A stretch of DNA of 64,000 nt from Mucilaginibacter psychrotolerans. Lineage in GTDB: Bacteria; Bacteroidota; Bacteroidia; Sphingobacteriales; Sphingobacteriaceae. This document shows, piece by piece, positions 43,785 to 53,637 of this stretch. Where the stretch lies: assembly GCF_004519315.1 (NCBI RefSeq), contig NZ_SOZE01000007.1, positions 155,154 through 219,153 of the forward strand. Reading direction: 5' to 3'. A model generated the notes under the pieces. It was not told where the DNA came from and searched no databases. It saw only the letters and a list, made by a program, of their open reading frames with translations. Every line of letters begins with the position of its first letter. The first letter of the stretch is position 1. Both the position numbers and the translations under genes were made by a program.

Positions 43785-45107
43785 TTAGTTTGCCGGGGTA
43801 AGCCATACTTTAGGATCTACAAATGTCCTCCCCTTATTTAGCGTAAAGTTAATAGATGACTCTCCACTTAGCTGATCGGTTGCCACCGTGCCTATGGTTT
43901 GCTTGGTACTTACTTTTTGCCCCGCTGAAACACTCACGGTACGGAGGTTCGAATATGAGGTAAAATATTCACCATGGTTAATTATAACCAAATATGTCCC
44001 GCTTATGTCCATCACCTTTTTCACTTCGCCATCAAATACCGCCCTTACGCCCGCACCAGCAGCTGCCCTTATTTCCCAGCCGTTGTTCTCATTACGTATG
44101 CCGTCTTCCGTATATATACCAAAATAGTGTATCGGCTGCCCGTTTGCCACCGGCCATGGCAAGCGGCCTTTATTACCCAAAAAGTCGTTAGACAGTTTGG
44201 CTGCTTCCGGTGTTGCATTTAATGCCTCACTATCGGTGGTACGTTTTGCAGGCACCGGCTTCTTTGCTACGGGTGCCGGCGCATTGTCGGCTTTGGCTTT
44301 TGCCGCCGCTATACGTGCGGCGTCTTCGGCCCTGCGCCTGGCATCTTCTTCGGCCTTGCGCCTGGCATCCTCTATCTCGCGGGCAATGGCCCTATTCACT
44401 TCGCGGGTGGTTTTGGCAATTTTTGCCTGTACATCTTTTTGCTGCTGCTTAAGCTCGTTCTGATGCTGGCTTAAACTTGATATTACTTTTACCTGCGTTT
44501 GTTTAGCTTTACCAAGTTCGTTTTTTTCTTTTTCCTGCTCGGTAAGCAGCGTACTTTTTTCCTTTTTATTTTTATCAAGCTGTACTATTTTTATGCCCAG
44601 CTCCTTTTGCGTTCCTTGTATGTAACCGGCCTGCCGTTCACGGTAGGTACCAAACTGCTGCAGGTACTTCAAACGCCTGTAAGCCTGGTTAAAATCTTTT
44701 GATGCGAAAATAAACATCAGCTTATTATAGGCACTTTGGTTACGGTAGGCAAAAAGCACCATACCTGCATACTCTTTCTTCAGCTGATCCAGCTGACTTT
44801 GTAAGTTATGTACGGTATTATTGCTCTCAGAGATTTGATTATCTAAATTTCGCACCTCGGCATTGATATTCTGTATCTTTTCCTGGCGCAGGTTTATCTG
44901 TATCTTGAGGTTATTGAGCTGCTTTAACGAAACCTTTTTATTGTTGGCAGTTGCTTCGTACTCCTGGTTAAGCTGCTGCAATTCCTCGGTTAGCTTATCT
45001 TTACGCTTTTTGAGTTCGGCACTGGTTTGCGCAAATGCGCTTTGCCCAAAAAAGCCCGATACGATAAATACAGCGATAACAACAGCGGCTACTCTAAAAA
45101 ATTTCAT
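43785..45107 (-). CDS. EnvC-like murein hydrolase activator (degenerate M23/LytM domain)
   Basis: The 440-residue protein has a signal peptide (about 1-27), a long coiled coil (about 28-265, with an Arg/Ala/Glu-rich end), and a C-terminal LytM fold (about 320-438, AGAGVRAVFDGEVKKVMDISGTYLVIINHGEYFTSYSNL). The zinc ligands of active LytM enzymes are not kept: the HxxxD stretch is replaced around NNGWEI, and the last HxH is YSN. It therefore probably activates amidases instead of cutting peptidoglycan, as EnvC and NlpD do. It lies 18 bases after the DUF4292 lipoprotein gene. Confidence 0.9.
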   Translation of the reverse strand: MKFFRVAAVVIAVFIVSGFFGQSAFAQTSAELKKRKDKLTEELQQLNQEYEATANNKKVSLKQLNNLKIQINLRQEKIQNINAEVRNLDNQISESNNTVHNLQSQLDQLKKEYAGMVLFAYRNQSAYNKLMFIFASKDFNQAYRRLKYLQQFGTYRERQAGYIQGTQKELGIKIVQLDKNKKEKSTLLTEQEKEKNELGKAKQTQVKVISSLSQHQNELKQQQKDVQAKIAKTTREVNRAIAREIEDARRKAEEDARRRAEDAARIAAAKAKADNAPAPVAKKPVPAKRTTDSEALNATPEAAKLSNDFLGNKGRLPWPVANGQPIHYFGIYTEDGIRNENNGWEIRAAAGAGVRAVFDGEVKKVMDISGTYLVIINHGEYFTSYSNLRTVSVSAGQKVSTKQTIGTVATDQLSGESSINFTLNKGRTFVDPKVWLTPAN

Positions 45108-45125
45108 CTACCAAAAATAGGATTT

Positions 45126-45917
45126 TTAATTAGCTGGTTCGTAACTTTTTGGAATACTGAACGGATACTCTAAAACGCGATCGAACTCCACTTGTGTATA
45201 ACGTAAATTTACTAATACTTTATTACCCGGCACAGCCGATGCAATATCAATCTGCGATGGCACTATCCGGTTATCGGCCTGTATAAATACCCTGTTGGCA
45301 ACTTCCAAAGTTTGCCCTGCGGCTTCGTTAGCCAGGTTGGTTTGAGTGGCTTTCATATCTGGACCCAACAGTAGTTTATACACCATACCTTGCAGGTTGC
45401 CGGTAATAACGGTGTTACTGCCATCCGGCGTAAGCAGGGCATCCTGGTTAAGCAAGCCGTCTATTGCATTTCCTACTAATAGGGCTTGCAGCGTTTTAAA
45501 ACTTATCTGCCTGCCGGCAAACCTGTGTATGTAGCTAAATGGCTTGCTCAGGTAAATGCTTTGAAAACGGTTTATTACTTGTATACTATCTGGCGTTATC
45601 AACGCACGGGCAACTTCAAGGCCTGCAATAGCGGTAATAGAAACCCATATCTTTTGATCACGGCTTACGCGGATGTTGAGGGTACAGTCGTTATCATTGC
45701 CGTTGATATCCAGCTTGGTTTTGGCCTTACCGCTAAACGTATTGAAGGTAGATTGCCTGGAACGTATATCCGCCAGCTTTTCGGCTTTGTTGTTGGGTAC
45801 TACCGTTGCCGTATCTTTTGTAGGGCGGCTAACCTCCACCAGCTTTTTAGATTTGCAGCTTGCCGCTACAATCAACAAAAGTAATAGGGTTATCTTACTC
45901 AGTGTATTTTTTGTCAT
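45126..45917 (-). CDS. DUF4292-family lipoprotein
   Basis: The 263-residue lipoprotein has Cys21 in VAASC followed by KSKK. The body (FNTFSGKAKTKLDINGNDNDCTLNIRVSRDQKIWVSITAIAGLEVARALITPDSI) follows DUF4292, a Bacteroidota family resembling LolB/LolA-like lipid-binding half-barrels. A lipoprotein-transport role is speculation based on that fold resemblance. Its first 23 bases overlap the end of the upstream TPR gene, indicating tight coupling, and the EnvC-like gene follows by 18 bases. Confidence 0.85.
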   Translation of the reverse strand: MTKNTLSKITLLLLLIVAASCKSKKLVEVSRPTKDTATVVPNNKAEKLADIRSRQSTFNTFSGKAKTKLDINGNDNDCTLNIRVSRDQKIWVSITAIAGLEVARALITPDSIQVINRFQSIYLSKPFSYIHRFAGRQISFKTLQALLVGNAIDGLLNQDALLTPDGSNTVITGNLQGMVYKLLLGPDMKATQTNLANEAAGQTLEVANRVFIQADNRIVPSQIDIASAVPGNKVLVNLRYTQVEFDRVLEYPFSIPKSYEPAN

Positions 45918-47637
45918 TTATCTTTTTATCTATTGCAGGCGATGCGCCTCCCTGCGCTTTGGCTTTTTGCCAGTTTTTCAGGGCACCGGCCTCGTCGCCA
46001 TTGAAATATAAAATGTCGCCGTAATGTTCGGTCTTTACCGCGCTATTGTCCTTATCGTGCTGCAGCGATTTTTCTATCCACGTTTTGGCTTCGCTGTATT
46101 TCTTTTGCCTGAACAATATCCAGGCGTAAGTATCTTCAAACGAGGCCGTATTCGGCTGCAGCGTATTGCTACGGGCCGACATTGCCTCGGCTTTATCCAG
46201 CTGCTCGTTCCTTAACGACAAATAGTACGCATAATTGTTCAGCGTAAACGCATTATCGGGGTTATAGGTCAATGCTTTATCGTATGCATCATCAGACAGC
46301 TTGTTGTTGCTAATAGCATGATAGCAATCGCCTATTACCGAATAGCATTGCGAAAGCATGTCTCTATCGCTGGATTCCAGGCCTGCGGCGTTCTTCAAAT
46401 AGCCCAGCGCCTTGTTGTAATTTTTGTTTTGCTGCCACGCTACGCCCACCAAATAATTCATCCAGGCCTGGTTGGGGAAGTAGCTAAGGGCGTATTCACC
46501 ATCTTTTATGGCCCCCTCGAAATCACTCTCGGCCATATCAATTCGCACCAATTGCTCATGCACCTGGTACGATTGCGCATTTATAGCCACCGATTTTTTA
46601 TAAACAGGCTTAGCTTCGCGGTACTGGGCATCCTGCACCAGCATATCGCCATATATGGCATAGGCCTTATCGCTATCGTGGTGCGCCACGGTAAGCAGGC
46701 GCGCAAGCTCCAAAACGGATTGCTTTATCTTTGGGTCTGTTAAACGTGGCACGTAATATTGCACCACGCGTATCTTTTGCTCAATATCTACATCGGGGTT
46801 GGCAAAGGCTATGCGGCGCTCGGCAAAACTTTGCTCCTGGTTTTTGTTATCGCGGTAAACATCGGCCAGGGCCATATGCAGCATGCCGCCTGTTGCGCCG
46901 TTAGTAGTTTGCGGCAGGGCGGCGGCTTTATTCAAAATAGCAATGGCCTTATCGTTTAAACCATTTGAGTTATAAAGCTCGGCCAGCTGCAAGTAATACC
47001 TCAACTGGTTGGGGTCGGCGGTAATGAGTTTTAGCAGCTCATCCGCGGCTCTATCTATTTTACCCTGGGCCAGGTAAACACGCTGCCGGGTCATTTGCAG
47101 TTCATCGGTAAGGCCGGTTATGGTTTCTACTTTTGCTAACTGCTGCAGTGCTTCGGGATAATCTTTTTGCAGGAAATAGGCATTGGCTTTTTCCAGGTAA
47201 TAGGCCGGCTTATCGGGGCTGATGCGTATCAGCTGATCCATAGTAACCTGTAGCTTGGGGATATTGTTGGTTTTTTCGTAACTATCGGCCAGGGCCAGCC
47301 AGTACCATTCATTATCGGGGCTTAGGGTGGTTGCCTGTTCAAGCAGGGGCTCGGCCGCCTGGTAATTATTCTGGCTCTTTTGCAGCCTAGCCAACTCATA
47401 CATCGAGGCATCGTTGTTCGGATCTATCACCAGCACCTGGCTAAACAATTCGGATGCGAGCCTGGTATTATCTATCGTTTTTTGGCGGATGGCCGAGAAG
47501 AAGAGGTCTTTCACCCTCAGGCTGTCCATCGCACTAAGGCGTTTGCCGGGCACGCTGGTGTTATTGCTCTGCTTTTGAGCATACAGCGTGGGCATTGTGC
47601 CTGCCAGCAATAAAATCAACAGCGTTGCCTTCTTCAT
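45895..47637 (-). CDS. Secreted TPR-repeat protein
   Basis: The 580-residue protein has a signal peptide (about 1-20, ending TLYAQ) and then more than ten TPR units across residues 45-565. Examples are NYQAAEPLLEQATTLSPDNEWYWLALADSYEKTNN, NYNKALGYLKNAAGLESSDRDMLSQCYSVIGDCYHAI and KYSEAKTWIEKSLQHDKDNSAVKTEHYGDILYFNGD. It is probably periplasmic and could scaffold envelope complexes. It follows dut by five bases and overlaps the DUF4292 gene by 23. Confidence 0.9.
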   Translation of the reverse strand: MKKATLLILLLAGTMPTLYAQKQSNNTSVPGKRLSAMDSLRVKDLFFSAIRQKTIDNTRLASELFSQVLVIDPNNDASMYELARLQKSQNNYQAAEPLLEQATTLSPDNEWYWLALADSYEKTNNIPKLQVTMDQLIRISPDKPAYYLEKANAYFLQKDYPEALQQLAKVETITGLTDELQMTRQRVYLAQGKIDRAADELLKLITADPNQLRYYLQLAELYNSNGLNDKAIAILNKAAALPQTTNGATGGMLHMALADVYRDNKNQEQSFAERRIAFANPDVDIEQKIRVVQYYVPRLTDPKIKQSVLELARLLTVAHHDSDKAYAIYGDMLVQDAQYREAKPVYKKSVAINAQSYQVHEQLVRIDMAESDFEGAIKDGEYALSYFPNQAWMNYLVGVAWQQNKNYNKALGYLKNAAGLESSDRDMLSQCYSVIGDCYHAISNNKLSDDAYDKALTYNPDNAFTLNNYAYYLSLRNEQLDKAEAMSARSNTLQPNTASFEDTYAWILFRQKKYSEAKTWIEKSLQHDKDNSAVKTEHYGDILYFNGDEAGALKNWQKAKAQGGASPAIDKKINDKKYTE

Positions 47638-47642
47638 TTAGT

Positions 47643-48077
47643 TTAGCTTTTACCGGTATGCCCGTAACCGCCGGCACCACGACTCGTTTCATTCAACTCG
47701 CCTACCTCCTGCCATTGCACCTGCTCGTGCCTGGCAACCACCATCTGGGCAATGCGGTCGCCGGTGTTTATCTCAAAGGGGGTATCAGACAGGTTTACCA
47801 GCAATACTTTGATCTCGCCGCGGTAATCTGCATCTATAGTCCCCGGCGAATTGACGATGCCTATGCCATGTTTATAGGCCAGACCGCTTCGCGGCCGTAT
47901 TTGGGCCTCGTAACCTATGGGTAGTTCTATATAAAGGCCGGTGGGAATCAGGCGGCGTTCGAGCGGTTTCAGGGTGATGCTCTCCTCCAGATCGGCACGC
48001 AGATCCATACCCGCAGCATGCAGGGTTTCGTAGGCAGGCAACGCGTTGGCCGATTTGTTGATTACTTTGATGTTCAT
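47643..48077 (-). CDS. dut: Deoxyuridine 5'-triphosphate nucleotidohydrolase
   Basis: The 144-residue trimeric dUTPase has all five motifs: [20 protein letters not shown] (phosphate loop), [11 protein letters not shown] with the catalytic Asp, GDRIAQMVV and the C-terminal lid [12 protein letters not shown]. It hydrolyses dUTP to dUMP, keeping uracil out of DNA and supplying thymidylate synthesis. The start overlaps the flippase stop by four bases (ATGA), and the TPR gene follows by five bases. Confidence 0.97.
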   Translation of the reverse strand: MNIKVINKSANALPAYETLHAAGMDLRADLEESITLKPLERRLIPTGLYIELPIGYEAQIRPRSGLAYKHGIGIVNSPGTIDADYRGEIKVLLVNLSDTPFEINTGDRIAQMVVARHEQVQWQEVGELNETSRGAGGYGHTGKS

Positions 48078-49576
48078 TTGCTAAATATAGCTTTTAGTTC
48101 TTTCCGTTCGATGTATAATGTGCCCAGGCCGAATAAAATCAGCAGCCCGTTGCCGATGAACAGGTTGCGCTTGAACAGGCTGAATGATATATAAACGACC
48201 GCAACCGACACGATGATATACGCCAGGTTCTTTTTTAGCAGGTATGGGATGGGATAATGTATTTGCCCCCATACATACGATAGCACCATCATAGTGGTAT
48301 ATGCTGCCAGCGAAATCCAGGCAGATGCGATGTAGCCGTACGACGGGATGAATATGACGTTGAGCACGATGGTGACCAGCGCGCCGATGCCCGATATATA
48401 TAGACCATATTTGGTTTGATCGGTCAATTTATACCACACCGATAGGTTCATATAAATACCCAGGCTTACATAACCAAACAACAGCACCGGTATTACTCCA
48501 ATGCCCGACCAGTTCAAGGCAGTTTGCGTGGCATCCTTGCCTTTGATGAAATACTTCAGCAGTTCGATATTGGCTACCAAGGCCACGAATATCAAGCAAA
48601 CTGCAATAATGAAATAATGCATGATACGGGCGTAGGTTTGCGTGGCATTTTTGTTTTTGGCATGGCTAAAAAAGAAGGGCTCGGCCCCCAGCCTGAACGC
48701 GTTGACGAAGATGCTTAAGAAGATGGATATTTTAGCGCAGGCCGTATAAATGCCCACCTGCGTTGCGCTTTGCTTGATAGGCAATAGCTTGCCCAGCAGT
48801 ATCTTATCCAGATTTTCGTTTACCAAATAGGAAAAGTTAGCGATGAGAATGGGCCAGCTGTAGAGCAGCATCTCGCCCATCAATGTTTTACTAAATTTCG
48901 GCCGAAGCTTTACAAATTCGGGCAGCAGCATTAAGGCGGTGATTGAGTTGGCGATAAAGTTCGACAGGAAAACGTACCCTATCCAGCCCGGCTTAAACCA
49001 GGGTGCAATTATGCCCGCTCCTAACCAGTTATGCTTAACGATAGCCGGTAACACATATATAAAGGCAAGGTTGAGCCCCACAAACATCAGCACGTTTACA
49101 AACTTGAGCATGCCATAACGGCCGGGGCGGCCATCGGCGCGTATTTTAGCGAACGGTATCACGCTGAGGGCATCGACCACCAGCGTGCCGATAAAAAATT
49201 TGATGAATAATATGTACTCGGGCAGCGGCGTGGAGGCATCTATACGAATCCAGCCGGCAATAAGGCTGGCCAGCGGGAAGGTAAGCACCAAAAACGTGAG
49301 CGATATCATTAATATGGCACCGAACGCATTATTGTAAACAACCTGCTTATCCTCGGGCCGTTTGTTTACATACCTCATGAAGGTGGTTTCCATACCGAAA
49401 GCCAGCAGGGCGCTGAGCATGGATGCATAGCTGTACAGGTTACCAAATATGCCGTAAACCCGGGTTGCGTAAGTGCGGGTATATATTGGGGTGAGGAAAA
49501 AACTGAGTACCCGGCCGGCAATGGTGCTTAAACCATAAACGAAGGTTTGCCCGGCGAATTTTTTTGCGGTTGACAA
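48074..49576 (-). CDS. Oligosaccharide flippase-family (MOP/Wzx-like) membrane protein
   Basis: The 500-residue protein has about twelve to fourteen hydrophobic helices and opens [30 protein letters not shown], the common start of the polysaccharide biosynthesis/Wzx family. It probably flips a lipid-linked saccharide or precursor across the inner membrane; the substrate cannot be read from sequence. It overlaps dut and follows the acylphosphatase gene by 25 bases, so it heads an envelope operon. Confidence 0.88.
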   Translation of the reverse strand: MSTAKKFAGQTFVYGLSTIAGRVLSFFLTPIYTRTYATRVYGIFGNLYSYASMLSALLAFGMETTFMRYVNKRPEDKQVVYNNAFGAILMISLTFLVLTFPLASLIAGWIRIDASTPLPEYILFIKFFIGTLVVDALSVIPFAKIRADGRPGRYGMLKFVNVLMFVGLNLAFIYVLPAIVKHNWLGAGIIAPWFKPGWIGYVFLSNFIANSITALMLLPEFVKLRPKFSKTLMGEMLLYSWPILIANFSYLVNENLDKILLGKLLPIKQSATQVGIYTACAKISIFLSIFVNAFRLGAEPFFFSHAKNKNATQTYARIMHYFIIAVCLIFVALVANIELLKYFIKGKDATQTALNWSGIGVIPVLLFGYVSLGIYMNLSVWYKLTDQTKYGLYISGIGALVTIVLNVIFIPSYGYIASAWISLAAYTTMMVLSYVWGQIHYPIPYLLKKNLAYIIVSVAVVYISFSLFKRNLFIGNGLLILFGLGTLYIERKELKAIFSK

Positions 49577-49601
49577 TAGGGTGCTGCTTAAGGTTGCGTA
49601 A

Positions 49602-49877
49602 TTATCTTTTTACTATCTCAAAATTACGATAGTTTTTTAATTCGCCAGCATGGGTTTCTACGCTGGCAACCACGGCATGCTCGGCACCTTCGTGGCACCA
49701 CTCCAAAAACATCTCCATCATCATATCATCGGCTTCGGCTTCTATAAATAAATCCCCATTTGGCATATTACGTACAATGCCCTTTACGCCAAGCTGATCG
49801 GCTACGGCTTTAGCACCTGCCCTGAAGGATACGCCCTGCACCTTGCCTTTTATAGTTATATCGAGATGTTTTTTCAT
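49602..49877 (-). CDS. acyP: Acylphosphatase
   Basis: The 91-residue protein has the acylphosphatase signature: ITIKGKVQGVSFRAGAKAVADQLG with the phosphate-binding loop and Arg, then GIVRNMPNGDLFIEAE with the catalytic Asn. It hydrolyses acyl phosphates in the cytosol. It is first in the minus-strand series that continues with the flippase. No strong promoter is visible upstream. Confidence 0.93.
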   Translation of the reverse strand: MKKHLDITIKGKVQGVSFRAGAKAVADQLGVKGIVRNMPNGDLFIEAEADDMMMEMFLEWCHEGAEHAVVASVETHAGELKNYRNFEIVKR

Positions 49878-50186
49878 TTAATAGGATTAATTACTGAGTC
49901 CGCCTGTCTGATGCTTAACCGCGTTGCTAAACAATCACGCGTTGCAAAATAAGCCAATACTGCCGGTATTACAAAGTAAAGCAATCTAAAACAGCTTCAT
50001 TCCCCCCCATGTTTGCAGAGAGGCCTAAACATACTCCCTTTAAATTAACGGTTTTGAGGCAAGCCATAAAAAAATACGGGCCGCCGATGTGGTGCCCGTA
50101 TATGCCGTTTTTTTTAAGAATAAATGCTTGTAGGTAAACGGTTCCTTGTGAATAGTGCCCCGGTTTTTGTCTTACCTTTTGCCAGG
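49878..50186. other. Intergenic region, no gene seen
   Basis: Apart from the terminator at 50077-50111, this 309-base gap holds only short frames with no coding features. One minus-strand frame (49969-50253) runs into the end of the amidohydrolase gene in another frame and is a shadow. Confidence 0.5.
50077..50111 (-). terminator. Terminator of the M15/membrane/amidohydrolase operon
   Basis: Stem ATACGGGC/GCCCGTAT (50084-50091 with 50104-50111) is followed on the minus strand by seven T residues. It lies 75 bases after the amidohydrolase stop. Confidence 0.8.
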
Positions 50187-51395
50187 TTATGGCATGGTGT
50201 AGAACGAAGTACTTAGGAAATTTTTGGTGTTTATGTAGGTTAGCTGATCCCAAAGTGGCCCACTGGCTAATGCCGTGCGGAATTCGGTGTATAAAGATTT
50301 TTCGTCCTTCTCCTGCAAGGCGAGGAAAAAATCCGTCCCGAATAATATCCTGGAGCCAATGGCTGATTGCAGATCGCTCTTAATTGCGGCTACAATACCA
50401 TCTTTGGTTTCGGTGTCGAACAAAGTATAGGATATATCTGTGTACACATTTGGGAATTTGGCCATCAAATCTTTAATGATATAGTACCACGAGGTCGTTA
50501 TGTTGTAACCCGTAACTATATTACCCGTGCTGGCAGCCGGATTCTTTAAAAATTTCAGTATCTCGTCGTCGCCGCCAAAGTGGGCAAAGCAAAGTTTAAG
50601 GTTTGGGAAACGATGCAATATGTCATAATAGTTCACCGGATCCAGGAACGCGTCGCAGGAATCTTTGGGAGGCAAGGTAGTTAGTTGGTTATAAAAGGGC
50701 TGGTTATGCCAGGCAGTAGTTACCGGTGTAGGGTTGAACGTGCGGTACTGTAAAAGCGCTGGCGGCACCGTGCGGCCTGCGTAGAAAGCGCCACCACGTG
50801 TGCAGTGTGTAAGCACCGGGATGCCCTTTTCTTCCGCATAAGCGTACATCAGCTCTAACCGTTCATCCGTTGGGAAAAAGCCGAGGGCAGGGTAAAGCTT
50901 TATACCCTGAAATCCCCTGAAAGATGGCTCGAAATAGCTTTTTACGAAATTGAGCACCTCTATCGCGCTCCCCATTCGCGGATCTACACCGAGGAAGGGG
51001 AAGCATTTGTTGGGGTAGGCCCGCTTTACATCGGCCACCAGCTGCAGCTGCGTGGCATAGTTTGCCGGAGACACCCCGCCGCCCATGTACTCAAAATTCA
51101 TGGGCAATACAACAAAGCCTACGTTTTCGTCGGTATAGGCGTTCGCCATATCCTCAAATATCAGCTGCGGTGTATTGCGGATACCGACAGCCAAAAACGC
51201 TTTGTATTTCTTCACCATTCGTACGGGTACCAGGCCAAGTACGCGCGATAGCAGCCAGGCAGTAGGATACCACCGCAACAAAGGCGTTAATACAGTTACC
51301 AGGGCCCGGGGCAAATAATTAGTTAAAAAGCCCGATGGCACACATTTAAAATCAAAAATGTGGGTATGGACATTATATATACGGTTAGTAGCCAT
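50187..51395 (-). CDS. Amidohydrolase-family (amidohydrolase_2) metal-dependent hydrolase
   Basis: The 402-residue protein has a metal-binding motif at the start (YNVHTHIFD), TIM-barrel strands, a mid His (VLTHCTRGG), FAHFGGDDEIL, and a late metal Asp in LFGTDFFL. This is the amidohydrolase_2 family, which includes decarboxylases and lactonases. No signal peptide is seen. It is the last gene of a tight three-gene operon behind the membrane protein gene (21-base gap). The substrate cannot be named. Confidence 0.82.
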   Translation of the reverse strand: MATNRIYNVHTHIFDFKCVPSGFLTNYLPRALVTVLTPLLRWYPTAWLLSRVLGLVPVRMVKKYKAFLAVGIRNTPQLIFEDMANAYTDENVGFVVLPMNFEYMGGGVSPANYATQLQLVADVKRAYPNKCFPFLGVDPRMGSAIEVLNFVKSYFEPSFRGFQGIKLYPALGFFPTDERLELMYAYAEEKGIPVLTHCTRGGAFYAGRTVPPALLQYRTFNPTPVTTAWHNQPFYNQLTTLPPKDSCDAFLDPVNYYDILHRFPNLKLCFAHFGGDDEILKFLKNPAASTGNIVTGYNITTSWYYIIKDLMAKFPNVYTDISYTLFDTETKDGIVAAIKSDLQSAIGSRILFGTDFFLALQEKDEKSLYTEFRTALASGPLWDQLTYINTKNFLSTSFYTMP

Positions 51396-51416
51396 AGTGT
51401 TGTTGCTTTAAAGAGG

Positions 51417-52538
51417 TTATTTTTTCGAACTTTCTGCCGCCGGTTTAACGCCGGCTTTTCTAAGTGGCACCAGTTTTATGAGCAGGTTAAACCAAAAAGG
51501 CGCGCCAAAAGATATTAATATGCCAGCCAGCACCCAACCCACCAGTATAGACCATACCGGCCTACCTTTTGTGCGGAAGGTTGATGCGAAGTCGATCCCT
51601 TTGTCATCAACTTTCCAGCCGATAGGTAAATTCAGTCCATTGATGGTTTCGATTTCACTTTTAATTTGTTTTTGAGTAGCTACCCTTGCCGAGTCGGCAA
51701 TTTTGTTACGTTCGGCAAGCCAGGCTGCGTTTAGTGCCCGCAGCGTATCCGGGTTGCCCTGGTGAGTGCTATCAGCTAGTTTAATTTTCGCCTGCCAAAC
51801 AGCATCGTTAACACTTATCTGTTTTTCTACGCTCTTTCCTAAAACAGCATTAATTTCATCAGGATGATTAACAGCATTAGTGGCATCAGCTACCAGTGTA
51901 CCGCGCAAGTTAGAATCATTATATATCCTTTTCACCAGGAAGATGGCATCAAAATTAAACACCAAAACCAACAGGGCGGCAATAACACCCACGGTGTAGC
52001 TTGTTTTTTTCCGGTACCAGCCAGATACCCTGTCCATATACTGGTTAAACCAAATTTCGATGGTGTTTTGAAGATCGGTGTAGGTATTCGTGCTCAGTAA
52101 AAACGATTGCAAAAGCACTTTCAGGTCGCTGTGTTTCAGCGTTTCGACGCCGGCCTTAAAGTTATCATACGGAATGTTTGAAAACCCGGCAACCCTTTCT
52201 TCAAGTAATTTGGTTTCGGCATTAACCACATAAGAAACCGTAGTGCTTTCCCTGCTGATCAAATCAATTAAAGCAGTTGCAAAATTAGCCGACGGCATGT
52301 AGGCCGGCAACGAGTCCTGATTCCTTTTTAACAGATCGATATTGGGGTGTTCATAAATCAACACACCGAAGCTTTTGTTAAGCGAATCGTTAAAGGCTTC
52401 AAAAATGGCCTTCTCGAGCATCTTGCCCCGAAGCTGCCGCACTGCGGCCAGCCACTCTTGTATAGAGTACGTTAATATACTAAACAGCAGCACCACAAAT
52501 ACGGTGGCTATTGCTGTATCTAAATACACAGATTGCAT
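51417..52538 (-). CDS. Unknown membrane protein with three predicted helices
   Basis: The 373-residue protein has hydrophobic segments near residues 7-30, 180-205 and 330-355. The first opens the protein (LDTAIATVFVVLLFSILTYS), and the last is followed by a short basic tail ending in Ser/Lys. Soluble regions lie between them: residues 35-175 are helical, with NKSFGVLIYEHPNIDLLKRNQ, and 210-325 are charged with possible coiled coil. I do not recognise a family. It follows the M15 peptidase gene by 24 bases and precedes the amidohydrolase by 21, so it is probably expressed with both. Confidence 0.8.
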   Translation of the reverse strand: MQSVYLDTAIATVFVVLLFSILTYSIQEWLAAVRQLRGKMLEKAIFEAFNDSLNKSFGVLIYEHPNIDLLKRNQDSLPAYMPSANFATALIDLISRESTTVSYVVNAETKLLEERVAGFSNIPYDNFKAGVETLKHSDLKVLLQSFLLSTNTYTDLQNTIEIWFNQYMDRVSGWYRKKTSYTVGVIAALLVLVFNFDAIFLVKRIYNDSNLRGTLVADATNAVNHPDEINAVLGKSVEKQISVNDAVWQAKIKLADSTHQGNPDTLRALNAAWLAERNKIADSARVATQKQIKSEIETINGLNLPIGWKVDDKGIDFASTFRTKGRPVWSILVGWVLAGILISFGAPFWFNLLIKLVPLRKAGVKPAAESSKK

Positions 52539-52562
52539 GGTTTAAGGTTTATTTGGTTTGTG

Positions 52563-53345
52563 TTATAATATCTTCGCTAACTCAAAGTGCATACCATCGG
52601 GGCTGTTGAAATGACCACCCCAGTAAAACCCATTCTCGTTGGCAATAGCCACCAATTCTCTCACGCAGCCTTTTTGGCCAACCAGGGCGGGTTGCTTCCC
52701 AAAACCATTCCAGGGTTCATTTATATCAAAAGCCGAACCGAATGCATGGTTGCTGAGCGTAGTATGACTTTTGCGCACAAACCTTGGGTTGTAAGATCCA
52801 TCCCAACGGAGTATCCAATGCAATAGCCCGGCGGCCTCCCATGCAGCCCAAAGACTGGTCAATTGTGCAGCGCCAAGTTTGTGGAACTCAATATGGCTTT
52901 CACCATTTATCTTCTTTAACTGCGGGATGGGTACAGATTTGATATTTTCTTTAGCCCAATTATCAGTTACCCTAATATGCTCCGGGTCGCCGGGTAAGGG
53001 AGCGGGCACATAGGTAAAAGTTCCAAAAACAGCCTGCCGGTCGGCATTGGTTACTAAAGGCGGAAACGCAGGCTTAGGCGGCCAGTTTGCGCCCTCCACT
53101 CCGGGCCTGGGGTCCTGCACGCCGTTAAAGTCTAATTGTAAGGCAACGCCATAAGTCCTGTTACCCACTACCCCCTCGGGGTTAAGGCCATGGTCTGCCT
53201 GAAATTTGATAGTGGCGGCAAGGGTTTTCGGCCCGAAATCGCCGTCAGACGGCGCACCGAGCAAATGCAGCCCTATCAAAAAATCCTGCCAGGCCTCTAC
53301 CTCAGCACCTTTGCTCCCCAATTTGATCAATGTTAGTTTAGACAT
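52563..53345 (-). CDS. Endolysin-like M15 peptidase with N-terminal peptidoglycan-binding domain
   Basis: The start is ATG 53345, giving 260 residues; the longer frame adds 39 residues with no signal. Residues about 5-72 are a PG_binding_1 domain (KGAEVEAWQDFLIGL, DGDFGPKTLAATIKFQ). Residues about 150-260 are an M15 (VanY/D-Ala-D-Ala or L-Ala-D-Glu peptidase) domain with zinc ligands His200 and Asp207 (SNHAFGSAFDIN) and His253 (DGMHFELA). No signal peptide is seen from either start, which is usual for phage endolysins and unusual for a chromosomal cell-wall enzyme. It is the first gene of the three-gene operon and cleaves peptidoglycan stem peptides. Confidence 0.88.
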   Translation of the reverse strand: MSKLTLIKLGSKGAEVEAWQDFLIGLHLLGAPSDGDFGPKTLAATIKFQADHGLNPEGVVGNRTYGVALQLDFNGVQDPRPGVEGANWPPKPAFPPLVTNADRQAVFGTFTYVPAPLPGDPEHIRVTDNWAKENIKSVPIPQLKKINGESHIEFHKLGAAQLTSLWAAWEAAGLLHWILRWDGSYNPRFVRKSHTTLSNHAFGSAFDINEPWNGFGKQPALVGQKGCVRELVAIANENGFYWGGHFNSPDGMHFELAKIL

Positions 53346-53585
53346 ATTTTTTTGTTTTAAGAAATAGGTTAACGGTATAAGCACCGGCTGCTTTTGCCTT
53401 TGTATGTTATTTTTGAGGTAGGCGATCTCACTACATCGCCCAGGGCATTTAACCTTTTGCAATACAAACGGTTAAACTTAAATAACAACTAAAATTAGGG
53501 ATTAAAAAAGACGCTATAACAGGTGTTTTCACGGTAATTTTTTTCAGAAAACACGTATTGTTTATGCACCGCCCGAAATCAAAAA

Positions 53586-53611
53586 AGCCGCTCCTGTATG
53601 CAGGAACGGCT
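53586..53611 (-). terminator. Terminator after gldJ
   Basis: Stem AGCCGCTCCTG with CAGGAACGGCT (one mismatch), loop TATG, is followed on the minus strand by six T residues. gldJ therefore appears monocistronic. Confidence 0.85.
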
Positions 53612-53637
53612 CGCTTGGGGTATATGCCCGTAATATC

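Noticed and set aside
50189..50383. Plus-strand frame in the amidohydrolase end
   Set aside because: It overlaps the conserved C-terminus of the amidohydrolase on the other strand.
52563..53345. Prophage remnant around the endolysin-like gene
   Set aside because: No integrase, capsid, tail or other phage gene is nearby; neighbours are an amidohydrolase and gldJ.
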